Assembly (NCBI RefSeq): GCF_016765775.1
Contig: NZ_JAESVN010000005.1
Location: forward strand, 1-64,000
Direction of reading: 5' to 3'
DNA from: Szabonella alba
Lineage (GTDB): Bacteria > Pseudomonadota > Alphaproteobacteria > Rhodobacterales > Rhodobacteraceae
DNA length: 64,000 nucleotides
Below the pieces are notes generated by a model. That model made no database searches, was not told the DNA's origin, and saw nothing but the letters and a program-made list of their open reading frames with translations. Positions within the stretch are counted from its first letter, which is position 1, and each line of letters begins with the position of its first letter. This document shows, one piece after another, positions 7,193 through 14,954 of this stretch. The position numbers were made by a program, and so were the translations under genes.

Positions 7193-8063
7193 TGTAATCC
7201 CGCACGCGAATAGCGCCGCGCTCCGCGAAGGTGTGCGGCCATGTCAGTTTACTATTCTGAAAGCAGCTATCCAGAATGAATAGTTGCCGCCCCTGTTTCA
7301 GTGCCGCACGCGCTTGCACTAAAGTGCCGGATGTTTCACCGGCCTCCACGATGACCGTTGCATCAGTCAGTGCTGACATTGTGATGTTCCGCGCGGGGAA
7401 GAAGTGACGATGCGCTGTCGGGTTGGGCTGTCTGTCATAACGCAGCACCGGAACTTGGCTGATAAGCAGATGGTTCTTGGCGATTTCACGCTGGAGCGCC
7501 GCATTTTCCTTTGGATAGGAATGCGACAACGGGGTGCCCAGCACTCCGACGGTGCGCCCGCCTTCGGAAATGGCCGTGCTGTGCGCCGTCGCATCGACCC
7601 CTTTGGCAAGACCGGATACGATGGTAAAGTCATCCCCGAGCAGAGAGCGAACCAATTTCCGCGTACGCTTGATGCCTTCCTCGGACGGGTTGCGCGTGCC
7701 GACAATGGCGATGGAACGCGGCGAGTTTACCAGTTCCCACCAGCCTTGATAATAGAGCAGCTCTACAGGATGATCCGCGTCGCGCAGCCGGTCGGGGTAC
7801 TCACCTGCGCCATGCACTCTGACGCCATAATGCGCCACACCGGCATCCCTTAGTAGACGATGCACGTCGTTCGCGTAGGTACCGGCCGTTTTTCTGTCGA
7901 CGAAATCCGATGGCACCGCGCCTGGTGCAGCGGCAAACTGGGATGCGATGGTCTTGAAGCTGACGCTGTCACGGTCCCACAATGCCTCATACGCTCCCAG
8001 CTCGATGAAAGGCGATACGGCACGGTTCGCAAAATCAAGTGCTGAAAATTCTAGCTGCTCCAT
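7152..8063 (-). CDS. DprA/Smf-like Rossmann protein
   Basis: 303 residues with the DNA-processing protein A fold: IAIVGTRNPS (118-127), SGLAKGVDATAH (150-161), GTPLSHSYPKEN and FPARNITMSALTDATVIVEAGETSGTLVQA. Classical DprA loads RecA on single-stranded DNA; the same Rossmann-like fold is related to LOG-type nucleotide processing enzymes. The usual C-terminal winged helix is missing, which fits conflict-associated DprA homologues. Start 8063 is chosen for the GGGGAG just upstream; the frame is open to 8198. The overlapping downstream gene is a phosphoribosyltransferase. Confidence 0.82.
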   Translation of the reverse strand: MEQLEFSALDFANRAVSPFIELGAYEALWDRDSVSFKTIASQFAAAPGAVPSDFVDRKTAGTYANDVHRLLRDAGVAHYGVRVHGAGEYPDRLRDADHPVELLYYQGWWELVNSPRSIAIVGTRNPSEEGIKRTRKLVRSLLGDDFTIVSGLAKGVDATAHSTAISEGGRTVGVLGTPLSHSYPKENAALQREIAKNHLLISQVPVLRYDRQPNPTAHRHFFPARNITMSALTDATVIVEAGETSGTLVQARAALKQGRQLFILDSCFQNSKLTWPHTFAERGAIRVRDYNDIRERLLPRTSH

Positions 8064-8574
8064 GACTCCCCTACATTTTGCCGGATTATCCCGTGATTTT
8101 CCACCTTGGAACATAACAAGAACATTAGCGCAAAGGGCTACAAGTGTCCAATACCGAGTGGATTCCGTCGCTGCAATGCTTTCCTTCACATGACCCACTG
8201 TACCGCCTCAGCGGCGCATGGATAGGGGGCAGATTGTTCCGTCCGCATGAACACCGGTGGGAACCTATGTGCATAACTGCTTGGGCCGCATCCGTTGACA
8301 GATCAAAGCCAAGCGGAGAATGTCCGCAATGATGGATTGCGCCGCCGCGTCGAAGCGAAGAGGTCAACGGTAGCTGTGGGCCGACCAAGCCGACGGACTG
8401 GGACGCGCGAAGGAAAGACCCATGCTGCGATGCCGCATGACCGCAGCGAGCCCAGAGTAACGAATGCTGCGTGATGCGCCGATGGCAGTTATGCGCAGAG
8501 ATCCTTTTCAAACCGTCCCCTCTGTGCTGAAGTCCGCGTGGTTGACTGCCCACTGAGCGCGAAAGAAGGAACAC
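8064..8574. other. Intergenic region between DprA-like and YfbU genes
   Basis: This 511-base stretch separates divergently transcribed modules and must contain both promoters. No convincing gene, RNA or repeat is seen. A minus-strand open frame through 8125-8616 has His/Cys/Ser-rich, low-complexity composition and no ribosome site, and I consider it spurious. The region looks like degraded island DNA. Confidence 0.5.
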
Positions 8575-9114
8575 ATGGAACTGAGCAAACTGGAGCGATA
8601 TTACCTGTCCAACCAATTAAGGATTTTGGAAGCACTCTATCCCAACGAAGCGGATGAACTCGCGGTCCAACGTGAAGCTGTCGAACAGGGGTATTCGTTC
8701 GTTTACGACATGGGTATGGACTATATTTTGGATGGCAACGACGCCATGACACCCGAGGAGTCGAAAGAGGTCTGGGAAGCTATGGATATGTTTTTGTCCA
8801 TAGATCGGACGATCCAAGATTTGGGCCTAGAAGATCTGCATAAAGAGCATTTCACGCGATTCAGGGGATATGACGGAAACAACGAGTCCAAGTTCATGGG
8901 ATTTGCAGCGTTCACTGTTGAACGACTTGGACGGTTTACGCATCTCCCACTCAAAGAAGAGCTTTACTTCAACTCCCACATGCCGACGCGGCAGATTTAT
9001 GAGAGGATGCTCATTGAGTGGCGCAAGATTGATTATCAGCACCGCTTTCCAATGCGCAAAGAGGATCTGATGAAAGTCCTCGAAGCCGCCGTCCATCCAG
9101 AAATCCGCAAGTAA
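8575..9114 (+). CDS. YfbU-family protein
   Basis: 179 residues matching the E. coli YfbU layout from the start (LSKLERYYLSNQLRILEALYP against LTNAQRLILSNQYKMM...) to the end (MLIEWRKIDYQHRFPMRKEDLMKVLEA). Conserved features include a central FRGYDGNNESKFMGFAAF and RLGRFTHL. The molecular function of YfbU is not established. AAGGAACAC precedes the ATG. The gene is AT-richer than the chromosome, fitting transfer. The next gene follows after nine bases and encodes a membrane-anchored helical protein, so the two form a unit. Confidence 0.85.
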   Translation: MELSKLERYYLSNQLRILEALYPNEADELAVQREAVEQGYSFVYDMGMDYILDGNDAMTPEESKEVWEAMDMFLSIDRTIQDLGLEDLHKEHFTRFRGYDGNNESKFMGFAAFTVERLGRFTHLPLKEELYFNSHMPTRQIYERMLIEWRKIDYQHRFPMRKEDLMKVLEAAVHPEIRK

Positions 9115-9123
9115 GGCGGCGGA

Positions 9124-9606
9124 ATGATGGACATTATTTCTCTTATGCTCACGGTGTTTGGTCTGGTGATTTCTGGCGCTGCCTACTGGAAAGCAGACGA
9201 CGCAAAAAAGGCTGTCCAAACGGTTCTTAAGAAACGCAATGCAGATGAAGATTTGAGGCGTCTCAGAAATTTAATAGCTACCATGGAAGCCGCCAAAGAG
9301 GCGGTCGCCCCTTGGACCGCTGGTATGCCGCTTGATCGAAGAACTGGTAGAGATCAACAAGATGATCTTGCAAAACTAGGTGAGACCATTGATTGCCTGC
9401 GGACAAAAGCGCCGTTGGACCTCGAAGATGCCGTGCAAAGAAGAATAAAGAAGTCCGCTACGGTACTTGATAATGAGCTCAATTCGATCGTAAACCCTAC
9501 GGACAACCAAGATCATTGGAAAGCAGCGTTGTCGGAGATTCAATTGATGATTCCTAGGTTGGAACAGTTGGAGCGGTCTATTAGGGATGCTCAAATTTCC
9601 ATTTGA
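9124..9606 (+). CDS. Membrane-anchored helical protein, YfbU partner
   Basis: 160 residues: one N-terminal transmembrane helix (about 4-22, IISLMLTVFGLVISGAAYW) followed by a long, charged, mostly helical cytoplasmic part (25-160) with likely coiled coils. No catalytic motif is visible and no family is recognised. GGCGG precedes the ATG nine bases after the YfbU stop. Small single-pass proteins with helical tails are common partners in toxin or abortive-infection pairs, so the duo is worth testing as such; this is inference. Confidence 0.75.
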   Translation: MMDIISLMLTVFGLVISGAAYWKADDAKKAVQTVLKKRNADEDLRRLRNLIATMEAAKEAVAPWTAGMPLDRRTGRDQQDDLAKLGETIDCLRTKAPLDLEDAVQRRIKKSATVLDNELNSIVNPTDNQDHWKAALSEIQLMIPRLEQLERSIRDAQISI

Positions 9607-9896
9607 GGAATAAATTTGGCGGGTCAATTGGACCCCGCCCGATGGGGTAGATAACCTTCAAACGCTGCGAAAGCAGACTTTGCCCCTCCCTCGGTCGTCA
9701 TCAAAGAACAGGAGAACGGTCGATAGGTTTATGCTGTGAGCGGTCATTGACTCCAGTCAAGCGAACGGCAGCTTAGTCCCGCGTCGCTGACACTGCCCTG
9801 TCGATTTCGCTGCGACAAGGATGAATGGCCGCTACGGAGAAGCACCCTGGAGGAGCTGAACGGCAGAAGAGGACCGGCTTCGATGATCCCATGGGC

Positions 9897-10562
9897 TCAC
9901 TCATGGCTCATTCGCTCTCTGTCATCTATCAGAGTGCCATAATGTTTGCGAAACACGACCTCTTCATCTCCCTGCAATGGAGACACTTGTGGAGAAAAGA
10001 ACCTTTTTCGCAGTGGGTCAATCAAACGCATATCATCTGGGTTAAAACTTTTTAGCGCCATCTGCATCGCCCACAAGCCCAGTCTGCCGCCTTCCTCTGG
10101 AAGAGCTGGATCTTCACTAAAGTAAGGGTAGACCACACGAGTATACTCCCCCCTCACGCGCGCATAAAGAGCATCTTTTATTCGAATTACCCCGCCTAGA
10201 TCTTCGAACTCCAGAACGCCGTGAGCGCTTTGCGGGAGTATCTCTAATGGTTCGTTAGACCATCGTAATTTCTTATTTATCAGATCCAAAATGCCGCCTT
10301 TCAGGAGCGGATATAAACGAGCGCACCCCTTATTTGCCTTTATTCTTTGTTCCGTTAGCTCCGATATGTCTCCCTGCCCAGACATATGAATCTTTACATC
10401 GGACCAGAAAGGCTGATAGAAATCTCCGCCCTGACTCCTGCTGCTGCCGCTCTCCTTTTGGAGATCCAGCCGAATATCTTCTTTTAGAATTTTACGCCGC
10501 ACCTTTGGCGATGCATAAAATAGCTGGAGGGCCTTTCGAAGGGGAATGTCTAGTACAGACAT
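9897..10562 (-). CDS. Unrecognised island protein
   Basis: 221 residues, not assigned to a family. It is soluble, mixed alpha/beta, with a basic N-terminal stretch (KALQLFYASPKVRRKILKEDIR) and no signal peptide or membrane helix. Start 10562 is preferred because AAAGGAG lies eight bases upstream; the frame is open to 10595. Base composition is clearly AT-rich against the chromosome. It stands alone: 290 bases separate it from the YfbU partner, which converges on it, and no gene follows upstream for nearly 600 bases. Confidence 0.7.
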   Translation of the reverse strand: MSVLDIPLRKALQLFYASPKVRRKILKEDIRLDLQKESGSSRSQGGDFYQPFWSDVKIHMSGQGDISELTEQRIKANKGCARLYPLLKGGILDLINKKLRWSNEPLEILPQSAHGVLEFEDLGGVIRIKDALYARVRGEYTRVVYPYFSEDPALPEEGGRLGLWAMQMALKSFNPDDMRLIDPLRKRFFSPQVSPLQGDEEVVFRKHYGTLIDDRERMSHE

Positions 10563-11146
10563 GGATGGTTCTCCTTTGGGCACAACGGCAAGCATTGCCC
10601 TAAATTTCTGAAAAGCAAGACAATACTACAGGGGCCGTGCGCTTGGTGGGCCGCCGGCGCGGAGTGTGCATTGCAGCGTCTGAGCCAACACTACCGGGAA
10701 AAGCAGGCCTGATCTTCTTGGCGAGGCTGCTATGCAGCGCAACAAGGGGTGCCCACACATACTTGTCATGATGTTGAGTAATCGCTGCGGTTCATCGACC
10801 GGCAGCATTGGGGAGCTCTAGCTGCAGCGCTTATAGGTACCGACCGGCTGGTAAGGGCCGTGCCTCCGCGGCACAAGCGAACGGCCTGTCTTGCTGTCGC
10901 CAGCCTGAGTGCTCATTTTTCGACAGACCTGAGCCTTGGCGGGGCCGTGCTGGGTAACTCTCGAAGTCCTGCTTGACAGCTGTGCGCGCCAAAACCGCCG
11001 AGGTGAGGCGCATGCGGCGAGGGCCGGCTTGACTTGTCAAAAGGCAGGACGCGGTTACGCGCCGGCCGCCTCCCCCGATAGTTGATGCGAGAAGGGGCGT
11101 TTGCTCATAGCCTGTGCGAAGGCGCGGGTGAGAGCAGGCGACAGGC
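10563..11146. other. Intergenic region with no recognisable gene
   Basis: 584 bases between divergent genes. GC content rises sharply from left to right at about 10.62 kb, suggesting a junction between DNA of two origins. Open frames here have no ribosome sites and low-complexity translations. No tRNA, repeat or IS end was recognised. Confidence 0.4.
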
Positions 11147-12307
11147 ATGACATTTGTTAATTACGTTCACCTAAAAGCTGACGAGCTTGCGGACGTGGTG
11201 AAGGCCCTTAGGCGGCCAGGGCCAGGACAACCGAATTCGGGGGGGCGGGCTCTCACAAACGAGATCCGGAAGCGAGGCTGGGTCCATCTTCATCAGGTTG
11301 ACGACCTGATTTCGGCGCAAGACGCCAGGGTTGACTGGACCGCGCTTCGAGACGTTGAACGGCTGTCTGGACAGCTGGAGGTTGGCCAGCGTGTCGTTGG
11401 ATTTAAGCCTCAGACCAAGGATCACGACTTCAGCGGTGGCATGGGTGTCAGCATCGCCGGCGCCGCCTGTCTTCTGATTTGGCTCGAACGCCTTGGCTTT
11501 GAAACGAACGCCGCCGAGCTGTGTTCATGGGTGGTCGGGCATACCGAGCGCCAGACCCATGTCTCTGACGAGGAGATCACGGCCCTCTGGTATCTTGAGC
11601 AGCGCCATAAGATGGGGCCGGTAACCGTGGGAACAGATCCGATCATAACGCCGATCGGTGACGTGGAAATCTTTGTCACCTCATCCGGATACAGCGTCGA
11701 GGTCACCAAAGGCGCTGACGGACGCCCCGCCATCCTGACGGTCACCGCGCCCGATTACGTTGAGCCCCGCGCCCAGGTTGTGGTAACCTGTGAGGACTGC
11801 GGTATGCGGTATGTCAGCGGGTATAAGCCTGATGAGCATGACCATCGGATTTTCCATCGCAAGAAGATTTCGACTCTGAATCCGGAGCCGTCCCGAGCGA
11901 TGAGGGCCGCGCTCGACGGCGACCCGGACGCCGTCTGGGTAGAGGAAGACTCCCCACCCTGGCAGCGGATAGCGGTTCATCGAAGAGCGAAACTATTCAA
12001 GCGCGAGATGGGGTTTGACTTTATCCAGTGGGACCCGACCTCCGATGTGGGGGCGGTCGCCTTTCTTTTTGTCGACGACGACTCCAGGATTGTTGGCGCC
12101 TGTTGTTTTAGGCCGTCGCATTCCGAGGCGGATGAAAGGATGAGACTGGACTGGATCTGGATCGCCCCGGCGGAACGGCGAAAGGGCTGGCTGAGCAGGA
12201 ACTGGCAGCGCTTCGTAGGCCGGTTCGGGGAGTTCGACATAGCGCGCCCGATATCAGATGAGATGCAGGGCTTTCTTCGGAAGAGCGGATTGAACCACCT
12301 GCTCTGA
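11147..12307 (+). CDS. Eco1/ESCO-like zinc finger plus acetyltransferase protein
   Basis: 386 residues. The C-terminal half has the order found in eukaryotic cohesin acetyltransferases: a C2H2 finger CEDCGMRY...HDHRIFH (C215, C218, H233, H237), a linker with a KREMGF block resembling their DNDLGF region, a central strand pair (VAFLFVDDDSRIVGACCF), and the acetyl-CoA-binding motif RLDWIWIAPAERRKGWLSRNW (about 326-346, compare RIWV..MMRRK.IASRM in ESCO1). The N-terminal about 200 residues are not recognised. A protein-lysine acetyltransferase is the best guess; the target is unknown. The gene stands alone, flanked by island modules. Confidence 0.7.
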   Translation: MTFVNYVHLKADELADVVKALRRPGPGQPNSGGRALTNEIRKRGWVHLHQVDDLISAQDARVDWTALRDVERLSGQLEVGQRVVGFKPQTKDHDFSGGMGVSIAGAACLLIWLERLGFETNAAELCSWVVGHTERQTHVSDEEITALWYLEQRHKMGPVTVGTDPIITPIGDVEIFVTSSGYSVEVTKGADGRPAILTVTAPDYVEPRAQVVVTCEDCGMRYVSGYKPDEHDHRIFHRKKISTLNPEPSRAMRAALDGDPDAVWVEEDSPPWQRIAVHRRAKLFKREMGFDFIQWDPTSDVGAVAFLFVDDDSRIVGACCFRPSHSEADERMRLDWIWIAPAERRKGWLSRNWQRFVGRFGEFDIARPISDEMQGFLRKSGLNHLL

Positions 12308-12404
12308 GCCGCGGGCCGGGTCATGAGAACGACAGGGCTTGGAGATCATTCGAACCGCTTACTGTCGGGCGAGATTGTTGATGGCAAGCGGTCGTTCGAA
12401 ACAA

Positions 12405-12725
12405 TCAGGTGATCCTTCGATACAGACGCTCGGGGGGCATTAGCGTTGGCACCCCCGAAACATCCACGTCTTGGCAAGCATGCCAGACGTCATAGACACC
12501 CTGCATCCTGATCCAGAACAGGGGCTCGTTCCCGAAAAGCTTGGCAAAGCGCACAGCGACCTCCGGACTGACCCGCTTGCGCTCGGCCAGAACGCTATGC
12601 AGGTGCTGGCGCGAGATGCCGAGCAACCGTGCGAACCCTGCCTTGGACTCCCCCGTCGCAGGGATCAGATCTTCGCGGAGCAGTTCGCCCGGGTGTGTGG
12701 GACAGGTGTTGGGGTCGCGCTTCAT
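12405..12725 (-). CDS. higA: HigA-family antitoxin-like regulator (no HigB adjacent)
   Basis: 106 residues with the HigA signature from the start: THPGELLREDLIPATGESKAGFARLLGISRQHLHSVL, an XRE helix-turn-helix, then GNEPLFWIRMQGVYDVWHA. HigA normally follows a RelE-fold HigB ribonuclease gene. Here the upstream gene on the same strand (six bases away) encodes a small membrane protein, and no RelE-like frame is found nearby. The gene is therefore either an orphan antitoxin or part of a different three-gene unit with the XRE and membrane genes. Confidence 0.85.
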   Translation of the reverse strand: MKRDPNTCPTHPGELLREDLIPATGESKAGFARLLGISRQHLHSVLAERKRVSPEVAVRFAKLFGNEPLFWIRMQGVYDVWHACQDVDVSGVPTLMPPERLYRRIT

Positions 12726-12731
12726 CTTAGC

Positions 12732-13049
12732 CTACTCGCGATCTCTTGCTCCGCATTCGTCCGCCAGACGTTGCAGCTTTCGGTTGGCGAAATGCAGCGT
12801 GAGCACCGATCCAGTGAGGATTGGCAAAAGAGCACCAGCGACCGCAACGATCAGAAGTTGAGTCGCAGTGACCCAGGTGAAACCGGCCGAAGGATCGAAG
12901 AACTGAAAGCGCAACAAGCCAGCCAGGTAGCAAACGCATACGCCGAAGTAGATAGAATACAAGGGATTCAGGGGTTCTACCGCTGTGCGTCGTGCCCGCT
13001 CCAATGCTGCTTTACGCACATCCTGCCATTTGTCGCTCGGTCTTTTCAA
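12732..13049 (-). CDS. Small two-helix membrane protein
   Basis: About 105 residues with two hydrophobic segments (LYSIYFGVCVCYLAGLL and TQLLIVAVAGALLPIL) separated by a short loop, and charged ends. Start is uncertain: a TTG at 13049 with GGAAGG upstream and five bases after the XRE stop is preferred over an ATG at 13118, which would overlap the XRE gene by 65 bases. No family recognised. It sits between an XRE regulator and HigA in an apparent operon; a membrane-acting effector controlled by either is possible. Confidence 0.6.
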   Translation of the reverse strand: MKRPSDKWQDVRKAALERARRTAVEPLNPLYSIYFGVCVCYLAGLLRFQFFDPSAGFTWVTATQLLIVAVAGALLPILTGSVLTLHFANRKLQRLADECGARDRE

Positions 13050-13053
13050 AGGT

Positions 13054-13476
13054 CTAGTCCCTTCCAAATTCGATCCATGTGTGCACGTCGTCGGTGGCGA
13101 CCTCGCGGCCCTCGACATGCGATTGATACCAGCGGGAGACGATTGCCCCCCGCTTTTCGCTTTTGATCCTGATGTTTTGCTCCGTCAGATATCGGTCCAA
13201 TGAGGCCTCGAAACCCTTGAGCGCCTCGAAGTCATGCGCCTCGCGTACAGATTTTGTACCGAGCAGAAGCCAAGCCACATCGATGTCGAACTTCTCGTTC
13301 ATCGCGACCAGCGCTTCGACCGGGATACCCCGCTTTCCCTTTTCATAGCTGTGGTAGGCGCGATGCGAAACGCCGATAGCTTCGGCTATCGCCGCTTGCG
13401 ACAGACCGATCTCGCTCCGGGTAATCGCAAGGCGAGCCCCCATGGCGACGAAAATATCCGATGTCTCTCGCGTCAT
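13054..13476 (-). CDS. XRE-family regulator
   Basis: About 140 residues. A Cro/C1 helix-turn-helix covers roughly residues 9-65 (MGARLAITRSEIGLSQAAIAE, IGVSHRAYHSYEKGKRGIP, FDIDVAWLLLG). This is the arrangement of phage C1/C2-type repressors. Starts at 13476, 13497 or 13518 are all possible; none has a strong ribosome site, and 13476 has a weak GGAAAA. The gene is divergent from the excisionase-like and integrase genes, so it may hold the island in its integrated state. Confidence 0.8.
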   Translation of the reverse strand: MTRETSDIFVAMGARLAITRSEIGLSQAAIAEAIGVSHRAYHSYEKGKRGIPVEALVAMNEKFDIDVAWLLLGTKSVREAHDFEALKGFEASLDRYLTEQNIRIKSEKRGAIVSRWYQSHVEGREVATDDVHTWIEFGRD

Positions 13477-13633
13477 GCGCGTTTTCCGGTTGACCATAGC
13501 GCCATGTTGAGCAATCATCGCACAAAATGACGCATTATTACGTTTTATCCCATTCAAACACGCCAGATGGTGCTGAGCAAGCGATTCTATGCGTAGGCGC
13601 AGTCGTGAACACATGCAAGAAAGGACGATCCAA
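13477..13633. promoter_or_regulatory. Divergent control region between XRE regulator and xis/int
   Basis: This AT-rich stretch separates the XRE gene from the excisionase-like gene. An imperfect inverted repeat at 13524-13546 (AAAATGACG ... ACGTTTTA) is a possible operator. No confident -35/-10 pairs are assigned. Confidence 0.35.
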
Positions 13634-13981
13634 GTGGCGGAGATTGAGACAACTGAAAGCTCCCAGATCCTCACCATCGGCAAGACCCCGGCCCAGTGGG
13701 TCGAGATCATGGCTGACCATGGGATCGAGATTTCCGAGCGGACGCTGCGCGAAAAGGCGAACGATACCGGCGCGTTCTTCCGGTTGGGGCGCACCATGCT
13801 AATCACGCCCGCGCAAATTGACACCATCTTCGAGGAAGGACAGGCATGCCGCTCGAAATCTACAAGCGTGGCTCCGTCTTCTGGGTCAAGGGCTGGGTCG
13901 AATACAATGGCCGACCGATCGCCGGTCCATACCGCCAAAGCACGCGAGCGACTACTGAAGCTGGCGCAAGGGACTGGATAA
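13634..13981 (+). CDS. Helix-turn-helix excisionase-like protein
   Basis: 115 residues from a GTG at 13634 with AAGGA eight bases upstream; in-frame ATGs at 13589 and 13613 lack ribosome sites. The core KTPAQWVEIMADHGIEISERTLREKANDTGAFFRLGRTMLITPAQID is a small DNA-binding domain of the type found next to phage-like integrases. The last 45 residues are read from a second frame over the integrase start, a 136-base overlap that suggests translational linkage. Likely sets recombination direction or integrase expression. Confidence 0.72.
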   Translation: MAEIETTESSQILTIGKTPAQWVEIMADHGIEISERTLREKANDTGAFFRLGRTMLITPAQIDTIFEEGQACRSKSTSVAPSSGSRAGSNTMADRSPVHTAKARERLLKLAQGTG

Positions 13982-14952
13982 ACGACGAAACGCAGCTTCA
14001 GGTCCGCAAATACCTGATCGGGGAAGAGCACAGTCTGCGATTTGCCGATGCGGTCGATTTCTACCATCCGTCTGCCAAGACCGCGAAACAGCTTCTGCCA
14101 ATCCTGGACGAGATCGGGGATATGCCGCTGGGCGCGATCACCGGCGCGCTGCTGAAAAGCCTTGGCCGCAAGCTGAAGCCGAATGCCTGCACCGACACCT
14201 GGTGGCGCGAGATCGTGACGCCAGCAAGGGCGGTCATCAACAATGCGCATGAGCATAAGGGCACCCCGCTTCTGCGGGTGAAGCGCTACGACAAGTTCGA
14301 GCGCATCGCGCAGGACCAGCGGCGGCGCAAGCCCAGCCGCATTGAGCGCATCCCGGCGACGCGTGACTGGATCGAGGCGTTCTGTGCCGTCGCCGATCCC
14401 TACAACGCGGCCTTGGTCCGGTTCATGTTCGAGACGGCAGCGCGCATCGATCAGGCAGTGTCCATCGAACCGGATGATCTGCGGCCCGCAACCTGCGAGG
14501 TTCGCGTTAAGGCGCAGAAAGGCCACCCGGAAGGCTGGGTTACGGTTTCGCCGCAGATGATGGCCGAGCTGGTCGCGCTGAAGCCCAAGCGGCCCAAGAA
14601 CCTCAAGACGGGTCAACTGCTGTCGCCGCGCGTATTCGGGTACGGCAGCCCGACCGGCTACAACAACCGCTGGAAGACGATCTGCAAGCGCGCGGACATC
14701 CCGTACCTGTCTGCGCACCCCGCCGGGCGGCACGGGTTCTTTACCGAACTGGTGGTGCGCCAAGGTGTCGATCCGGTCACGGCGGCCAAGGCCGGGCGGT
14801 GGTCAGACCCCAATCTGCCCATGCGCATCTATGCCCACGCCGAGACGGATGAGGCCGATGTCAGGGCGCGGTTTCGTACAAACTATGTACAACCGACCGA
14901 CCCTCGACCGCTCAAGCATAAGAAAACAAAGAAGGATCAGGAAAATGAATGA
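13846..14952 (+). CDS. int: Tyrosine recombinase (island integrase)
   Basis: 368 residues. The N-terminal Arm/core-binding part begins MPLEIYKRGSVFWVKGW. The catalytic domain shows R200 (FETAARIDQAV), H291-x-x-G-R295-H296, W319 (AGRWSD) in place of the second His, and nucleophile Y329 (RIYAHAE). The enzyme integrates and excises the island at the tRNA site. Its TGA (14950-14952) is directly followed by the tRNA fragment. GAGGAAGG precedes the ATG. The end of the gene lies within a few bases of the crossover region, so gene and attachment site form one unit. Confidence 0.93.
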   Translation: MPLEIYKRGSVFWVKGWVEYNGRPIAGPYRQSTRATTEAGARDWINDETQLQVRKYLIGEEHSLRFADAVDFYHPSAKTAKQLLPILDEIGDMPLGAITGALLKSLGRKLKPNACTDTWWREIVTPARAVINNAHEHKGTPLLRVKRYDKFERIAQDQRRRKPSRIERIPATRDWIEAFCAVADPYNAALVRFMFETAARIDQAVSIEPDDLRPATCEVRVKAQKGHPEGWVTVSPQMMAELVALKPKRPKNLKTGQLLSPRVFGYGSPTGYNNRWKTICKRADIPYLSAHPAGRHGFFTELVVRQGVDPVTAAKAGRWSDPNLPMRIYAHAETDEADVRARFRTNYVQPTDPRPLKHKKTKKDQENE

Positions 14953-14954
14953 AT

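Noticed and set aside
8125-8616. 163-residue minus-strand frame upstream of the DprA-like gene
   Set aside because: Low-complexity His/Ser/Cys-rich translation, no ribosome site, overlaps the YfbU start.
12726-13118. HigB toxin upstream of higA
   Set aside because: The gene in that place encodes two membrane helices and has no RelE-like sequence.
13477-14763. Extension of the XRE regulator frame to 569 residues
   Set aside because: The extra part runs antisense through the integrase and excisionase genes; only the final about 140 residues form a recognisable domain.
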